DNA from: Pseudomonas sp. SG20056
GTDB taxonomy: Bacteria > Pseudomonadota > Gammaproteobacteria > Pseudomonadales > Pseudomonadaceae
Direction of reading: 5' to 3'
DNA length: 64,000 bases
NCBI RefSeq assembly: GCF_031764535.1
Contig: NZ_CP134499.1
Span: forward strand, 310,001-374,000
Below the pieces are notes generated by a model. The model was given only the letters and a program-made list of their open reading frames with translations. It did no database searches and had not been told where the DNA came from. Positions 30,552 through 39,073 of this stretch are shown here, piece after piece. Every line of letters starts with the position of its first letter. Position 1 is the stretch's first letter. A program made the translations under genes and the position numbers.

Positions 30552-31853
30552 CTAGTCGCCGCGGGTGACGCTCAGGCCCTTGAGCAGGTTGAGGGCTTGG
30601 CTGAGCTGGTAGTCGTCATCCTGTGGGCGTGCCGGTGCGCTGGTCTTGCCTTTGCTTGGCTTATCGGCGCCGCCGTTGCCATTGCCCAGGTGACCTTGCA
30701 GGTCGGCTTCCTTGATGGTTTCGTCGCCCTGTTCGCGGGTCAGCTTGGCGCGCGCCACTTCGATGTCCGGCACGATGCCTTGAGCCTGAATCGAGCGGCC
30801 GTTAGGCGTGAAGTACAACGCCGTGGTGAGCTTAAGGGCGCGATCATTGTTCAGTGGCAGCACGGTCTGTACCGAGCCCTTGCCGAAGCTATCAGTACCC
30901 ATCAGCACGCCACGCTTGTGATCCTGCAGGGCGCCAGCGACGATTTCGGAGGCCGAGGCGCTGCCGCCGTTGATCAGCACGACCAGGGGCACGCCTTCGC
31001 TGGCGTCGGCCGGGTCGGCATTGAAGCGCAGTTCGGAGTTGGCGATGCGTCCTTCGGTGTAGACGATCAGGCCTTTCTTGAGGAAGTGATCGGTGACTTC
31101 CACGGCTGCCTGCAGCACGCCGCCAGGGTTGTTACGCAAGTCGAGCACCAGACCGCGCAGCTTCTTGCCGTTTTCCTTGCGCAGTTTGGCCAGGGCCTTG
31201 CCGACTTCTTCGCCGCTGTTGACCTGGAACTGGGTGATGCGTATGTAGCCGTAGCCATCGTCAAGCAGCTGGCTCTTCACGCTCCTGACCTTGATCACGG
31301 CGCGTGTCAGTTCAACATCGAAGGGCTTGCCGCCTTCACGCACCAAGGTCAGTTCGATGTCACTGCCAGCTTTGCCGCGCATCTTCTCCACGGCTTCCAT
31401 CAGCGATAGGCCCTTGGTTGGCTGGCCGTCGATCTTCACGATCAGGTCGCCTGGCTGGATGCCGGCCGCAGAGGCAGGGGTGTCATCAATCGGCGAGACC
31501 ACCTTGAGGAAGCCATCCTCGGTGCCGAGCTCAATGCCCAGTCCGCCGAATTCGCCGCTGGTGCTCTCCTGCAAGTCGCGGAAGGCTTCCGGCTCCAGGT
31601 AGGCCGAGTGCGGGTCAAGGTTGCTGAGCATGCCCTTGATCGCGTTTTCCAGCAGGGTCTTGTCGCTGACCGGCTCGACATAGGCGGACTTGATGCGATC
31701 CATCACCTCGGCAAAGGTGCGCAGGTCGTCCAGCGGCAGTGGCGCGCTGTCGTTGGCGGTGGCCGGTGCTTCGGCTGGCGCGGCAAAGGCGGCAGTGCTA
31801 CCTAGCAGGGTAACGGCCAGCGCGAGGGCGGTGAGGCGGAACAGATGCGGCAT
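30552..31853 (-). CDS. ctpA: Carboxy-terminal processing protease CtpA (S41)
   Basis: A 433-residue periplasmic serine protease. The ATG at 31853 gives a signal peptide MPHLFRLTALALAVTLLGSTAAFA; a start 13 codons upstream is less likely. A PDZ domain spans ~95-180 (GGLGIELGTEDGFLKVVSPI). The S41 domain follows with the nucleophile in INGGSASASEIVAGALQD and catalytic Lys in SFGKGSVQTVLPL. In P. aeruginosa CtpA degrades cell-wall cross-link hydrolases; that function is assumed here. A Gly/Asn-rich tail around residue 400 precedes a short conserved C-terminus. Last gene of gpmI-envC-ctpA. Confidence 0.92.
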   Translation of the reverse strand: MPHLFRLTALALAVTLLGSTAAFAAPAEAPATANDSAPLPLDDLRTFAEVMDRIKSAYVEPVSDKTLLENAIKGMLSNLDPHSAYLEPEAFRDLQESTSGEFGGLGIELGTEDGFLKVVSPIDDTPASAAGIQPGDLIVKIDGQPTKGLSLMEAVEKMRGKAGSDIELTLVREGGKPFDVELTRAVIKVRSVKSQLLDDGYGYIRITQFQVNSGEEVGKALAKLRKENGKKLRGLVLDLRNNPGGVLQAAVEVTDHFLKKGLIVYTEGRIANSELRFNADPADASEGVPLVVLINGGSASASEIVAGALQDHKRGVLMGTDSFGKGSVQTVLPLNNDRALKLTTALYFTPNGRSIQAQGIVPDIEVARAKLTREQGDETIKEADLQGHLGNGNGGADKPSKGKTSAPARPQDDDYQLSQALNLLKGLSVTRGD

Positions 31854-31892
31854 GTCGAACTTACTCCTGTCCTGAATCGGTAATCGCAACAC

Positions 31893-33134
31893 TTATCCTT
31901 GTGCGCGGCACCATTGAGCGGGGTCGATCGGGCGGCCCTGCTGGCGAATTGCGAAATACAGTGCTGAGGTTTCCTGGCCACCGCTGTTGCCAACGGTGGC
32001 GATGGCTTCGCCAGCTTTGACCACATCCCCGGCGTCTTTGAGCAGGCTCTGGTTATGCCCGTAGAGGCTCAGGTAGCCGTTGCCATGGTCGAGAATGACC
32101 AGAAGCCCGGCTCCACGCAACCAGTCGGCAAACACCACGCGCCCGCCATGCACGGCATGCACCTGGCTGCCAGCGGAAGCGCCGATCAGCACACCGTCCC
32201 ATTTGGTGCGAGCATCGCCGCCGCGGGGGGTGCCGTAGCGGGCCACTAGGCGACCATTGACCGGCCAGGGCAGTTTGCCGCGCGCTTTGGCAAATGGGCC
32301 GCCGAAGCTGGCGCCAGAACTTACCAGTGGACCTGTCGGTACGGAATTAGTGCTGTTGCGCGATTGTTCACGTTCGGCGAGCAGGGCTTGTTGGCGCGCG
32401 GCTTCAGCTTCACGGGCCTGGCGGGCAAGGGTTTCTTCGATGGTTTTCAGCACGCGGGCCAGGTTGGCTTGTTCCTGCTGGCGGGCCTTGAGCTTCTGGT
32501 CGCGCGCCGAGAATTCCTTGTTCAGCTTGGTCAGGGCCAACTGACGCTCCTTTCGTACGCTGGCGAGCTGTTCGCGGCGACCATCCAGGGCACTTTTCTG
32601 CTCCAGTAACTGGTTCTGCTGGTTGGCGATGTCCATTTCGACATTGGCCAGCTGGCGCAGGGTTTCATTGAAGGTCGCAAGTTGTTCCATGCGCGCTTCG
32701 CTGAGGTAGTCGTAGTAGGTCAGGGTGCGTGAGAACTTTTCTGGGTTCTGCTGGTTGAGGAGCAGCTTGACGTACTCCTGGCGCCCGCTCTGGTAAGCGG
32801 CGCGGGCCTGGATGCCGATCAGGCGTTGCTGTTCAAGGCGCGCGCCCTCAAGTTTTTTTTTCTCGGTACCGAGGCGCTGGATTTCCTCTTCGCTTTTTTT
32901 CAGGTCCTGCTGCAGGCCTTTGACCTGCTTCTCCAGCTGGCCCATCTCGCTTTCGGTTTTCTTCAGGTCTTTCTGCACGCCGGATTTTTCCTGCTGCAGC
33001 TTTTCCAGCAGTTGCTTCAGCTCGGCGACATCGGCGCGCGCGGCATCCAGTTGCTTCTGCGCATCGCTCTTCTCGTCGGCGATCGCAGGCGTCAGCAGGA
33101 GGGTCAGGAAAATAAGGGCGAGGGCACGAAACAT
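31893..33134 (-). CDS. EnvC-like murein hydrolase activator (degenerate LytM)
   Basis: A 413-residue secreted protein with a signal peptide (MFRALALIFLTLLLTPAIA), a long coiled coil (~22-255, rich in Gln, Lys and Glu), and a C-terminal LytM/M23 domain (~290-413). The zinc ligands of active M23 peptidases are missing: the first motif reads TKWDGVLIGA and the last reads SALYFAIRQQG where an HxH would stand. This is the pattern of E. coli EnvC, which activates amidases at the division septum rather than cutting peptidoglycan itself. The ATG at 33134 places the signal peptide correctly; an upstream start at 33239 is rejected. Between gpmI and ctpA. Confidence 0.88.
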   Translation of the reverse strand: MFRALALIFLTLLLTPAIADEKSDAQKQLDAARADVAELKQLLEKLQQEKSGVQKDLKKTESEMGQLEKQVKGLQQDLKKSEEEIQRLGTEKKKLEGARLEQQRLIGIQARAAYQSGRQEYVKLLLNQQNPEKFSRTLTYYDYLSEARMEQLATFNETLRQLANVEMDIANQQNQLLEQKSALDGRREQLASVRKERQLALTKLNKEFSARDQKLKARQQEQANLARVLKTIEETLARQAREAEAARQQALLAEREQSRNSTNSVPTGPLVSSGASFGGPFAKARGKLPWPVNGRLVARYGTPRGGDARTKWDGVLIGASAGSQVHAVHGGRVVFADWLRGAGLLVILDHGNGYLSLYGHNQSLLKDAGDVVKAGEAIATVGNSGGQETSALYFAIRQQGRPIDPAQWCRAQG

Positions 33135-33257
33135 GGGGCGGGCAGCACCTGAATTAAGAACGCGCCTAGTATGCCTAAAAAATGGCCGGGAGCCATGGTT
33201 AACGTCACGTTGCGACGGCCCGCAGGCCAGGCATTGCACCTGGCTGCGGGCAGTTGC

Positions 33258-34793
33258 TTAGTTCAGCTCAACGATGCTGGTGCCGGTCATTTCCGTGGGT
33301 ACTGGCAAACCCATCAGAGTCAGCAGGGTCGGGGCTACGTCGGCCAGTACACCGCCTGAACGGATTGTCGCCGGGCGTTTGCCAACGTAGATAAAGGGCA
33401 CGGGCTCGCAGGTATGTGCGGTGTGCGCCTGGCCGGTGCTTTCATCCGCCATCTGCTCGACGTTGCCGTGATCGGCGGTGATCAGCGCTTCGCCGCCGAC
33501 TTTATCCAGCGCGGCGACGATGCGGCCGACGCAGCCGTCCAGGCATTCCACGGCGGCCACGGCAGCGGAAAACACGCCGGTGTGGCCGACCATGTCGCCG
33601 TTGGCGTAGTTGACGACGATCACGTCATAACGCTGGTTTTCGATGGCATCGACGATCTTGTCGGTGACTTCCGGTGCGCTCATCTGCGGCTGCAGGTCAT
33701 AGGTGGCGACGTTCGGTGACGGGATCAGGATGCGCTCTTCACCGGCGAAGGGTTCTTCACGGCCGCCGGAGAAGAAGAAGGTGACGTGGGCATATTTTTC
33801 GGTTTCGGCGATGCGCAGTTGGGTCTTGCCGTTATTCGCCAGGTATTCGCCGAGCACGTTGGTCAGGGCTTCCGGCTTGTAGGCGCTGGGCGTCGGGATG
33901 CTTGCGGCGTACTGGGTGAGCATGACGAAGCCGGCCAGTTGCGGCACGCGCGTGCGCTCGAACTCTTTGAAGCCCGGCTCGACAAAGGCGCGGGTCAGTT
34001 CGCGTGCGCGGTCGGCGCGGAAGTTCATAAAGACTACGGCGTCGCCGTCTTCCATCCGCACGGGCTCGCCAATGGTGGTGGCTTTGACGAATTCATCGCT
34101 TTCGCCACGCTCGTAGGCAGCATTCAGGCCTTCCACGGCAGTAGCTGCGTTGAACTGGCCGTTACCGTCGACCAGCAACCCGTAGGCCTGCTCGACGCGG
34201 TCCCAGCGGTTGTCGCGATCCATCGCGAAATAACGGCCGCTGAGGCTGGCGATGCGGCCCTTGCCGAGTTTGGCGAAGGTGGCGTCAAGCAGTTCAATGG
34301 ACGACTGTGCGCTTTTCGGTGGGGTGTCACGGCCGTCGAGGAAGGCGTGCAGGTAGATTTTTTCGGCACCGCGCTGAGCGGCGAGTTCGGCCATGGCCAC
34401 CAGATGGTCCTGGTGGCTGTGCACGCCACCATCGGAGAGCAGCCCGAGGATATGCACGGCTTTGCCAGCGCTGACGGCTTTATCGACGGCAGTGGTGATG
34501 GTTGGGTTGGTGAAGAACTCGCCATCGCGAATGGCTTTGGTTACTCGGGTGAAGTCTTGATACACCACGCGGCCGGCACCGAGGTTCATGTGGCCGACCT
34601 CGGAATTGCCCATTTGCCCGTCTGGCAGGCCGACATCCATGCCTGAACCCGAGATCAGGCCGTGGGGCTGGGTGGCGCGCAGGTGGTCGTAGACCGGCGT
34701 GTTGGCGGCCATGATGGCGTTGGATTCGGGGCTGTCACTGTGGCCGAAGCCATCGAGGATGATCAGTACCAGGGGTTTGGGCGTGGCGCTCAT
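33258..34793 (-). CDS. gpmI: 2,3-bisphosphoglycerate-independent phosphoglycerate mutase GpmI
   Basis: A 511-residue Mn2+-dependent glycolytic enzyme interconverting 3- and 2-phosphoglycerate. Motifs: [18 protein letters not shown] with the first metal Asp, the phosphoserine site [18 protein letters not shown] near residue 63, DGRDTPPKS, and [10 protein letters not shown] with metal ligands. Full length. First gene of gpmI-envC-ctpA; divergent from the rhodanese gene, with 146 bp between starts. No cofactor-dependent GpmA is visible in the window. Confidence 0.97.
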   Translation of the reverse strand: MSATPKPLVLIILDGFGHSDSPESNAIMAANTPVYDHLRATQPHGLISGSGMDVGLPDGQMGNSEVGHMNLGAGRVVYQDFTRVTKAIRDGEFFTNPTITTAVDKAVSAGKAVHILGLLSDGGVHSHQDHLVAMAELAAQRGAEKIYLHAFLDGRDTPPKSAQSSIELLDATFAKLGKGRIASLSGRYFAMDRDNRWDRVEQAYGLLVDGNGQFNAATAVEGLNAAYERGESDEFVKATTIGEPVRMEDGDAVVFMNFRADRARELTRAFVEPGFKEFERTRVPQLAGFVMLTQYAASIPTPSAYKPEALTNVLGEYLANNGKTQLRIAETEKYAHVTFFFSGGREEPFAGEERILIPSPNVATYDLQPQMSAPEVTDKIVDAIENQRYDVIVVNYANGDMVGHTGVFSAAVAAVECLDGCVGRIVAALDKVGGEALITADHGNVEQMADESTGQAHTAHTCEPVPFIYVGKRPATIRSGGVLADVAPTLLTLMGLPVPTEMTGTSIVELN

Positions 34794-34880
34794 AAAGCTG
34801 GTTCGCTCTGGGTCGATGGGCGGGAAACAAGGCTGGGCATTTTACGGCCAAGTGTGGAAAACGTCACCGCTGGGCGGGGT

Positions 34881-34908
34881 TTGGCCGACCTGTGCGGCTG
34901 TGTATACT
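34881..34908 (+). promoter_or_regulatory. Sigma-70 promoter for rhodanese-grxC-secB
   Basis: TTGGCC (34881-34886), 16-bp spacer, TATACT (34903-34908), with a TG just upstream of the -10. The predicted start near 34915 gives a ~25-nt leader before the rhodanese-like gene. Confidence 0.6.
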
Positions 34909-34939
34909 GGCCGACATTTTACCGCCCCGGAACCGCACA

Positions 34940-35353
34940 ATGCTTGCCAACTTGATTGAATTTGCCACTACCCACTATGTCCTGAGCGGTTTGTTCGCAA
35001 CTCTGCTCGCGCTGCTGATCTTTACCGAAGCGCGTAAGGGCGGACAGAGCCTGAGCAGCCGCGAGCTGACTGCGCTGGTTAACAGCGAGCAAGGCGTGGT
35101 GTTGGATATTCGCGGGCAGAAGGACTTCTCCGCAGGGCATATCGTCGGCGCGCTGAATATCCCCTTTGAGAAACTCGCCAGCCGCATGGTTGAGCTGGAG
35201 AAGCATAAGGCCAAGACCCTTATCGTGGTCGACGCCATGGGCCAGCACAGCGGCGCCGTCTGCCGTGACCTGAAAAAGGCTGGCTTCACTGCGGCCAAGC
35301 TGTCTGGCGGTGTCGCCAGCTGGCGCGGTGACAATCTACCGCTGGTGAAATGA
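34940..35353 (+). CDS. Membrane-anchored rhodanese-like protein (YibN-type)
   Basis: A 137-residue protein with one N-terminal membrane helix (~residues 10-33, YVLSGLFATLLALLIF) and a cytoplasmic rhodanese-like domain. VVLDIRGQKDFSAGHIVGALNIPF is the usual N-terminal half of the fold. The active-site loop reads VVDAMGQHSG; the catalytic Cys expected at its start is absent, so sulfurtransferase activity is doubtful. The only Cys lies later, in AVCRDLKKAG. It resembles E. coli YibN, which sits beside grxC and secB in the same way. The ATG at 34940 keeps the helix near the N-terminus. Confidence 0.85.
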   Translation: MLANLIEFATTHYVLSGLFATLLALLIFTEARKGGQSLSSRELTALVNSEQGVVLDIRGQKDFSAGHIVGALNIPFEKLASRMVELEKHKAKTLIVVDAMGQHSGAVCRDLKKAGFTAAKLSGGVASWRGDNLPLVK

Positions 35354-35354
35354 G

Positions 35355-35609
35355 ATGCAGCCTGTCGTCATCTATTCCAGCGACTGGTGCCCGTACTGCA
35401 TCCGCGCCAAGCAACTGCTGACTCATAAAGGCGTGGCCTTTAACGAGATCAAGGTTGATGGTAAGCCGGATGTGCGGGCAGAAATGACCCGCAAGGCGCG
35501 GCAGACTTCGGTGCCGCAGATCTGGATCGGCGACACCCATGTGGGTGGTTGCGATGACCTTTATGCTTTGGAGCGCGCCGGCAAGCTCGACGCGCTGCTC
35601 AAGGCTTAA
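35355..35609 (+). CDS. grxC: Glutaredoxin 3 GrxC
   Basis: An 84-residue cytosolic dithiol glutaredoxin. The active site CPYC lies at residues 11-14 (SSDWCPYCIRAK), and the glutathione-binding TSVPQIWIG and GGCDDL motifs follow. It reduces disulfides using glutathione. It starts one base past the rhodanese gene's stop and precedes secB by 40 bp, an arrangement conserved with E. coli (yibN-grxC-secB). Confidence 0.96.
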   Translation: MQPVVIYSSDWCPYCIRAKQLLTHKGVAFNEIKVDGKPDVRAEMTRKARQTSVPQIWIGDTHVGGCDDLYALERAGKLDALLKA

Positions 35610-35649
35610 TTTCCTGTTTACCCGTACCTAACGACAAGAAGGCTTTGCC

Positions 35650-36135
35650 ATGACAGAACAAGCTAGCAACGGCGCCGCTCAGGGCGAACAAAACCCGCAA
35701 TTCTCCCTGCAGCGTATCTATGTACGTGACCTGTCCTTCGAAGCGCCGAAGAGCCCAGAAATCTTCCGTCAGGAGTGGGCCCCTAGCGTCGCCATGGACC
35801 TCAACACCCGTCAGAAAGCGCTGGATGGCGACTTTCACGAAGTGGTGCTGACCCTCTCGGTGACCGTGAAGACGGGCGAAGAAACCGCCTTTATCGCTGA
35901 AGTGCAGCAGGCCGGTATCTTCCTGATCAAAGGTCTGGACGCGGCTTCCATGAGCCACACCCTGGGCGCGTTCTGCCCGAATATCCTCTTCCCCTATGCC
36001 CGCGAAACCCTGGACAGCCTGGTTGTGCGTGGCTCGTTCCCGGCGCTGATGCTGGCCCCGGTGAACTTCGACGCCCTCTACGCTCAGGAGCTGCAGCGTA
36101 TGCAGCAGGCTGGCGAAGCGGCAACCGCGCACTAA
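35650..36135 (+). CDS. secB: Protein-export chaperone SecB
   Basis: A 161-residue tetrameric chaperone that keeps preproteins unfolded and hands them to SecA. The family pattern is clear: [19 protein letters not shown], then [15 protein letters not shown] and an [14 protein letters not shown]-terminal helix. A ribosome-binding site AAGAAGG precedes the ATG. Last gene of its operon, followed by a strong terminator shared with trmL. Confidence 0.97.
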   Translation: MTEQASNGAAQGEQNPQFSLQRIYVRDLSFEAPKSPEIFRQEWAPSVAMDLNTRQKALDGDFHEVVLTLSVTVKTGEETAFIAEVQQAGIFLIKGLDAASMSHTLGAFCPNILFPYARETLDSLVVRGSFPALMLAPVNFDALYAQELQRMQQAGEAATAH

Positions 36136-36151
36136 GGTTTGCGGCTGGAAC

Positions 36152-36177
36152 AAAAAACGCCCTACGGGGCGTTTTTT
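36152..36177. terminator. Bidirectional terminator between secB and trmL
   Basis: AAAAAACGCCC and GGGCGTTTTTT pair perfectly over 11 bp with a 4-base loop and T-runs on both strands. It ends secB on plus and trmL on minus. Confidence 0.95.
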
Positions 36178-36204
36178 ATTGGCTCTGTTCAGCAGTCAGT
36201 GGCG

Positions 36205-36669
36205 CTACTGGGCGTTGGCAAACCCCTGTTGGCGCCAGGCTTCATAGACCGCCACGGCGACGGTGTTGGACAGGTTCAGGCTGCGGCAGCCTTCGCGCAT
36301 CGGCAGGCGTAGGCGCTGTTCGGGCGGTAGGCTGTCGCGAATTTCCTGCGGCAGGCCGCGGCTTTCTGGCCCGAACAGAAAGGCATCGCCCGGTTGATAG
36401 CTGACTTGGTGGAACGCCTGCGAGCCCTTGGTGGTAAAGGCAAACACGCGCGGTTGGCCGATGCTCGCCAGGCAGCTGTCGAGGTCGGTGTGGCGCTGCA
36501 GGGTGGCGTATTCGTGGTAATCCAGCCCGGCGCGGCGCAGGCGTTTGTCATCCAGTTCGAAGCCCAGCGGCTCGATCAGGTGCAGGTGGCAGCCGCTGTT
36601 GGCACAGAGCCTGATAATGTTGCCGGTATTGGGCGGTATTTCCGGTTGAAAAAGGATGACGTGAAACAT
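36205..36669 (-). CDS. trmL: tRNA (cytidine/uridine-34-2'-O)-methyltransferase TrmL
   Basis: A 154-residue SPOUT methyltransferase modifying the wobble base of tRNA-Leu isoacceptors. The N-terminus MFHVILFQPEIPPNTGNIIR and the knot motifs FLFGPESRGLPQEI and MREGCRSLNLSNTVAVAVYE are diagnostic. The ATG at 36669 is fixed by this N-terminus, although the frame extends further upstream. Its start codon overlaps that of the divergent gene at 36668 in the palindrome CATG, so neither gene has a leader free of the other's coding sequence. Confidence 0.96.
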   Translation of the reverse strand: MFHVILFQPEIPPNTGNIIRLCANSGCHLHLIEPLGFELDDKRLRRAGLDYHEYATLQRHTDLDSCLASIGQPRVFAFTTKGSQAFHQVSYQPGDAFLFGPESRGLPQEIRDSLPPEQRLRLPMREGCRSLNLSNTVAVAVYEAWRQQGFANAQ

Positions 36670-37099
36670 GCGCGGCTCCGAGCTTGAAGACGAGCAGCAT
36701 TCTACAGACCCGCGCCCCCGTCCGTGGGTGCGGGTGATCGCTTCATTGGCGGTGTTTGGTTTTCTGATTGGTTTGATGATTGGCCGGCTGCTGCAGCCTG
36801 ACCCGCTGTGGCTTGACCGCGTGGAGGTGACTGAACAAGGCCTTGAATTGTGGTTCAACGTCGAGCCGGTGCCGCGCGCGGAACATGCCGGTGGCGTGTT
36901 TATCCTGCGCCTGCAGAGTTTTGGTCGTCAGCAACACGGTCAGTTGCAAGTACAAGGAAAATTGGCCAATTGGCGTTTGCAGCGTGAGAGAAGGGATTTG
37001 CTACTGAGAGTGGTGGCGGCCCGTCCGTTGCGCGGCGAGTGGCGCGCTGATGAGGTGGACGGGCGTTGGCGGCTGATGGTCAGCCTGGTGGAGCAATAA
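36668..37099 (+). CDS. Unknown single-span membrane protein
   Basis: A 143-residue protein I do not recognise. A charged N-terminus (with RPRPW) precedes one membrane helix at ~22-42 (VIASLAVFGFLIGLMIGRLL). The remaining ~100 residues look like a small beta-rich domain with many Arg residues and no Cys. The ATG at 36668 shares CATG with the divergent trmL start; AAGGATG about 11 bp upstream may be its ribosome-binding site. It lies 436 bp ahead of the MSHA operon on the same strand, and could be a core gene next to trmL or an accessory of the pilus; context does not decide. Confidence 0.65.
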   Translation: MRGSELEDEQHSTDPRPRPWVRVIASLAVFGFLIGLMIGRLLQPDPLWLDRVEVTEQGLELWFNVEPVPRAEHAGGVFILRLQSFGRQQHGQLQVQGKLANWRLQRERRDLLLRVVAARPLRGEWRADEVDGRWRLMVSLVEQ

Positions 37100-37535
37100 A
37101 AGAGGGGAATCCCCGGCCTGCCTGTACCAAGGTCCCCAAAACTGGGATTGCTTGAGTCTATGCAGGCTGTGTGCCAGTTTTATTACGTTGGCTGCAGGGC
37201 CTGTAAATGCTGGGCTTCGGACATTTTAATGGGGGCAGGTGAGCGTGATTGGGTGGCATTCGGTGAACCGTCGCTGTGCACGTGTTCGATGCCGGTGCAT
37301 TGCTCTGGCGCACTTTCGTCTATAGGTCTTTGGGTGGGCCGGCGGGACTAAGCCAATGCGCTTTGTGTTATACAGTTTGCCTGTCGGGGTGGCCTTTTGA
37401 TGTCATTCATCTGCCGCGGCGTTGATCGGTACGCAGAGAGCCATGGAACATTGATCAGGCTCAGGGTCGGGTCTGAACATCTAGTCTACAGTGCGTGACA
37501 GGCTTGATTGCCTGCACTGCAACGGGTGAGGGATT
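37100..37535. other. 436-bp gap upstream of the MSHA operon
   Basis: No open reading frame with coding character and no tRNA. It must hold the promoter of the 17-gene msh operon. I see a -10-like TTATACA at 37368-37374 without a good -35, and no sigma-54 -24/-12 pair. I looked for a c-di-GMP-I riboswitch and found none of its conserved stretches. The G+C looks lower than in the flanking genes. Confidence 0.4.
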
Positions 37536-38462
37536 GTGCAGTTGGCGTGGTTTACGAAAAAAAAGATAAAAGCCGCCAATGGTTTGCTGGGTATCGAAAC
37601 CAGCCCTGAAGGTATTGCGCTGGCCCGTGTGCTGCGTGAACCTGGCCAGCCAGCGCGTCTGTTGGAATGTCAGTTCCATGAGGCTGCGAGTGCCGAGCAG
37701 CCGGCGCTGCTCAAACGCCTGGTGCATGAGCTGGGCTTTGCCGGCATGTCGGTCAACCTGCTATTGCACCCTGCTACTTACCAGATGCTGTTGCTCGACA
37801 GCCCTGATGTGCCAGCTGCCGAGCTGCGCGACGCTATGCGCTGGCGGATCAAGGAGCTGATCGCCGAGCCACTCGACAGCGTTGTCGTTGATGCTTTCAA
37901 CTTGCCTGAAGATGCCTACCGTGGACGGTCGCGCATGGCCTACTGCGCTGTCCTGAACAAGGCGCGGATGCATGCCTGGAGCGACATGTGTGACGAGGCC
38001 GGATTGTGCCTGGCCAGTATCGATGTCACCGAAATGGCGTTCCGCAACCTTGGCCTGTTGGCTGGCAGCGAGGGCATGAGCCTGGCACTGCTGCGTTTGC
38101 GCTCCAGCGAAGGGCTGATCGCCGTACAGCATGGCGCTGACCTGTATATGGCGCGGCGCATCGAGCAGGGTTTGGAGCATGCGGATCAAGACTTCTCTGC
38201 CATGACCCTGGAGATCCAACGCTCCCTCGATTACTACGAAAGTCAGCTCGGCAAGGGCTACATCAACCGGCTGCTGCTGTTACCGATGAAGCGCAATGGC
38301 GCTGCAGCCCTGCAGGCACTGTCCAGCGGCCTTGCGGTCAAGCTGCAGGCGCTGGATCTGCGTGAGCTGTTTCCGGGTCAGGCCAGCGCCGAGCTGTCCG
38401 AGCAGGAGCAGGCCTACTGCATGGGCGCCGTAGGTGCAGCCCTGCGGCAGGAGGCTGGCTGA
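37536..38462 (+). CDS. mshI: MSHA biogenesis protein MshI (PilM-like)
   Basis: A 308-residue cytoplasmic protein with an actin-like fold of the PilM/GspL type. The N-terminus is WFTKKKIKAANGLLGIETSPEGI, and the ADAMRWRIKE-like region AELRDAMRWRIKELIAEPLDS is typical of MshI. It anchors the inner-membrane alignment complex and links the assembly ATPase to the PilN/PilO-type proteins. The start is GTG at 37536 with GTGAGGG upstream. It is the first gene of the msh operon; its TGA overlaps the next ATG by one base. MshH, an HD/EAL-type regulator usually upstream in Vibrio, is absent here. Confidence 0.82.
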   Translation: MQLAWFTKKKIKAANGLLGIETSPEGIALARVLREPGQPARLLECQFHEAASAEQPALLKRLVHELGFAGMSVNLLLHPATYQMLLLDSPDVPAAELRDAMRWRIKELIAEPLDSVVVDAFNLPEDAYRGRSRMAYCAVLNKARMHAWSDMCDEAGLCLASIDVTEMAFRNLGLLAGSEGMSLALLRLRSSEGLIAVQHGADLYMARRIEQGLEHADQDFSAMTLEIQRSLDYYESQLGKGYINRLLLLPMKRNGAAALQALSSGLAVKLQALDLRELFPGQASAELSEQEQAYCMGAVGAALRQEAG

Positions 38463-39073
38463 TGCAGAACCTCAATCTGTTTCAGATCGAGCGCACGCAA
38501 CAGCGTGGGCCGCACCGGTCGCAGATGCTGCTGGGGCTGGGCATTTTGTTGCTGCTGTGTCTGGTGCATGCCGGCTGGCAGGCTTGGCAGCTGCATCAGG
38601 GCGCGCAACTTTTGTTGGATAAACAGACGCAAGCGCAACAGGAAGAAGCCCAGCTGGAAGCGCTGCGCGGCAATTTCGTCGAGCCGCAGCTGGATGAGCG
38701 GTTACCTGAAGAGCTGACGGCTCGCGAACGCGATAACCGAGAATTGCAGCGCCTGATCGCCTACCTGCAGCTGCTCGGCAGTCAGCGTAGTGCGGGCTTT
38801 GTTGCCCCGCTGACGGCCCTGACGGAGCAACATCCGCAGACTGGCCTGTGGCTGAGTGGCATCAGTCTGAGCGAGGGTGGTCGGCAGATACGCCTGCAGG
38901 GGAGCAGTCAGGATCAGGAGCTGCTGCCGCAGTACTTGCAGCGTCTAGGGCAGAGCACGGTTTTCAGTGGTCGTGAGTTCGCCCGCTTCGACGTGCAGCG
39001 TGACGACGATGATCAGCTACTGCACTTCGACCTCTCTTCCCAGCTGAAGGATCAGGAGGCTGGTAATGAATAA
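38462..39073 (+). CDS. PilN-like MSHA biogenesis protein (MshI2 type)
   Basis: A 203-residue bitopic protein: a short cytoplasmic N-terminus beginning MQNLNLFQIER, one membrane helix at ~24-42 (LGLGILLLLCLVHAGWQAW), a coiled coil (~45-90), and a ferredoxin-like domain ending in LHFDLSSQL. The LNLF-type N-terminal motif is the PilN tail that binds the PilM-like partner, here MshI. It forms the inner-membrane alignment complex with MshJ. Overlaps mshI by 1 bp and mshJ by 8 bp. Confidence 0.78.
   Translation: MQNLNLFQIERTQQRGPHRSQMLLGLGILLLLCLVHAGWQAWQLHQGAQLLLDKQTQAQQEEAQLEALRGNFVEPQLDERLPEELTARERDNRELQRLIAYLQLLGSQRSAGFVAPLTALTEQHPQTGLWLSGISLSEGGRQIRLQGSSQDQELLPQYLQRLGQSTVFSGREFARFDVQRDDDDQLLHFDLSSQLKDQEAGNE

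Noticed and set aside
37100..37535. Possible c-di-GMP riboswitch before the msh operon
   Set aside because: None of the conserved GEMM stretches or a matching fold could be found; control by c-di-GMP is more likely through MshE.
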